Of a stretch of DNA of 29,394 bases, positions 28,228-29,394 are shown one piece after another (position 1 is the stretch's first letter; every line of letters begins with the position of its first letter). Source of the stretch: a virus; IMG/VR virus record IMGVR_UViG_3300028840_005945, positions 1 to 29,394 of that record; one strand, written 5' to 3'. The position numbers and the translations under genes were made by a program. Under the pieces are notes generated by a model. That model saw nothing but the letters and a program-made list of their open reading frames with translations. It had not been told where the DNA came from and did not search any database.

Positions 28228-29394
28228 TTTCAGCGAGGGTCAACGGCGTGGAGTACGCCGGTTTCAGTTCGGTCAGCATAACGGACACGGTGGATGAACT
28301 GTGCAATCAGTTCAAGTTCGATTGCACGGCCGACCGCTCCCAGGCCTTCCCCATACCGCGCGGCTCCCGCATGGACGTGCTGGTGGAGGGGTTCACCGTG
28401 TTGCCTGGCGCGGTGGAGATCGCCGATGTCGAATACGACCCCGAAAGTTTCAAGATTAGCGTGGAGGGCAGGGACGCCAGCAAGGTCATACTGAAGACGG
28501 ATTTGCCGCCCAGCTTCCAGTTGAAGGGGCCTATAAAGCTGAAGCGGGTCATGGAGAAGACGCTGGCGGCGGTGGACATAGATTTGGAGGTGGTGGACAC
28601 GGTGGGGAACCTGGACCCGTACACCAGCAAGGAGGTGCTGACGGAGGATGTGGGCATCAGCGTCTGGGAGTTCTGGGTCAAGCTGGCCGAGAAGCGACAG
28701 GTGCTAATAACCAAGAACAGGGCGGGCCAGCTGGTAATCTACCGCCCCGGCTCCCGCAAGTACAACAAGGTGTTGCGCCAGTTGTACAACGACCCGGAGG
28801 GGCTGAACAACATACTGAGTGCCAGGGGGCGATCGGATGACAGCGACAGGCGCAGGGAGAACAACGTGGTCAGCCAGGCCAACGTGTCCGTCCCCAGGGA
28901 CGAGGCGCCGCCCGCTCCGGGCGAGGAATACGACCCGAACGCCGGGGCGCCCCCGGCGCAACAGCCCTTGCAGAACAAGGAGGATATAGAGGCCATCAAC
29001 GAACTGCTGAAGCACGTGGACAAGGGGAGTGAGGAGGAGCGGGTGCTGAAGGAACAACTGGCCATACTGGACGCCAGCAACCCGGCGTTCACCAAAAAAT
29101 TCCAGACCAAGCGGGTGCAGACCAGCGGCACGGTTATTGACACGGACGTGGAGGACGGCGTGCGCTGGGAGACGGCGGAGGACCCCAGCGATGACGACGA
29201 ATGCGAAAGGCTGGCGAAATGGCGGTGCAACCGGGCAAGGGTGGAGAGCATAACGTACAGTTGCAGTACGGCCGATCTGATAGCTGACGAGGAACCTTGG
29301 GAGGCGGGGTACCTGGTGAACGTGGTGGACCAGATAGCGGACGTGAACGCCACCCTGCTGATTAAATCCGTGTCGTTCGTGTCCCGCAAGACCG
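28224..29394 (+). CDS. Baseplate hub protein (Mu gpP-like), partial
   Basis: GTG start at 28224 overlaps the previous stop; 390 codons are seen and the gene runs off the right edge. ARVNGVEYAGFSSVSITDTV and DELCNQFKFD at the start match Mu gpP family hubs, followed by FTVLPGAVEIADVEYDP and a conserved VWEFWVKLAEKRQVLI segment. The C-terminal part has SGTVIDTDVEDGVRWE and PSDDDECERLAKWRCNRAR, also conserved. Residues about 225-300 are an unusual Pro/Ala/Glu-rich linker plus helix not common in the family. It forms the tail hub trimer on which tube and spike assemble. Confidence 0.85.
   Translation, partial: MISARVNGVEYAGFSSVSITDTVDELCNQFKFDCTADRSQAFPIPRGSRMDVLVEGFTVLPGAVEIADVEYDPESFKISVEGRDASKVILKTDLPPSFQLKGPIKLKRVMEKTLAAVDIDLEVVDTVGNLDPYTSKEVLTEDVGISVWEFWVKLAEKRQVLITKNRAGQLVIYRPGSRKYNKVLRQLYNDPEGLNNILSARGRSDDSDRRRENNVVSQANVSVPRDEAPPAPGEEYDPNAGAPPAQQPLQNKEDIEAINELLKHVDKGSEEERVLKEQLAILDASNPAFTKKFQTKRVQTSGTVIDTDVEDGVRWETAEDPSDDDECERLAKWRCNRARVESITYSCSTADLIADEEPWEAGYLVNVVDQIADVNATLLIKSVSFVSRKT

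Noticed and set aside
1-29394. CRISPR array or insertion sequence
   Set aside because: No regularly spaced repeats of 24-40 bases, no terminal inverted repeats with transposase, and no transposase-like gene were seen.

Overview
The window is a slice of a tailed bacteriophage (or prophage) genome with a contractile tail. The evidence is a nearly complete head and tail run in canonical order: large terminase, portal, MuF-like protein, HK97-type protease and capsid, neck proteins, sheath, tube, frameshifted chaperone, tape measure, Mu gpN-like and gpP-like baseplate proteins. The head is HK97-like and the tail Mu-like. Shine-Dalgarno sites and an intrinsic terminator (19080-19106) point to a bacterial host. 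Most genes are GC-rich, with frequent AGG and ATA codons. I cannot name the host. No integrase, recombinase or replication gene is present, so lifestyle is undetermined. Both ends cut through genes.

Layout. (1) 1-456, minus strand: small terminase subunit, partial, opposite in direction to everything else and about 12.9 kb from the large subunit. (2) 575-2663: an AT-richer chain of tiny, translationally coupled genes, many with Cys pairs typical of zinc ribbons, plus a membrane protein. (3) 2706-6365: a second coupled chain that includes an HTH/zinc-ribbon protein, a LexA-like winged-helix regulator and a DUF1353 protein. (4) 6358-9133: endolysin, a ParB-like/DNA methyltransferase pair split by an apparent -1 frameshift, and a 94-residue SpeD-like (AdoMet decarboxylase family) protein that keeps the catalytic residues. 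(5) 9134-9388: a regulatory gap with a palindrome, promoter-like boxes and tandem octamers. (6) 9389-13315: small genes, a RadC-like protein, a lipoprotein candidate, an HExxH protein and a Lys/Pro-rich basic protein. (7) 13319-19481: packaging and head. (8) 19576-29394: neck, tail and baseplate.

Regulation. Several leader genes share an extended ribosome-binding motif, AACGAAAGG(GAA). Its exact antisense lies in the loop of a GC-rich hairpin at 11636-11689. This suggests a cis or trans antisense RNA control circuit, and it is the most novel signal in the window. Translation is widely coupled through ATGA, GTGA, TTGA or TGATG overlaps. The tail chaperone carries a textbook -1 programmed frameshift (TTTTTTA at 24644 plus a downstream stem).

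Three reading-frame breaks deserve checking against reads: the ParB/methyltransferase gene (near 7578), an amber codon at 4817, and the gpN-like gene (near 27318).
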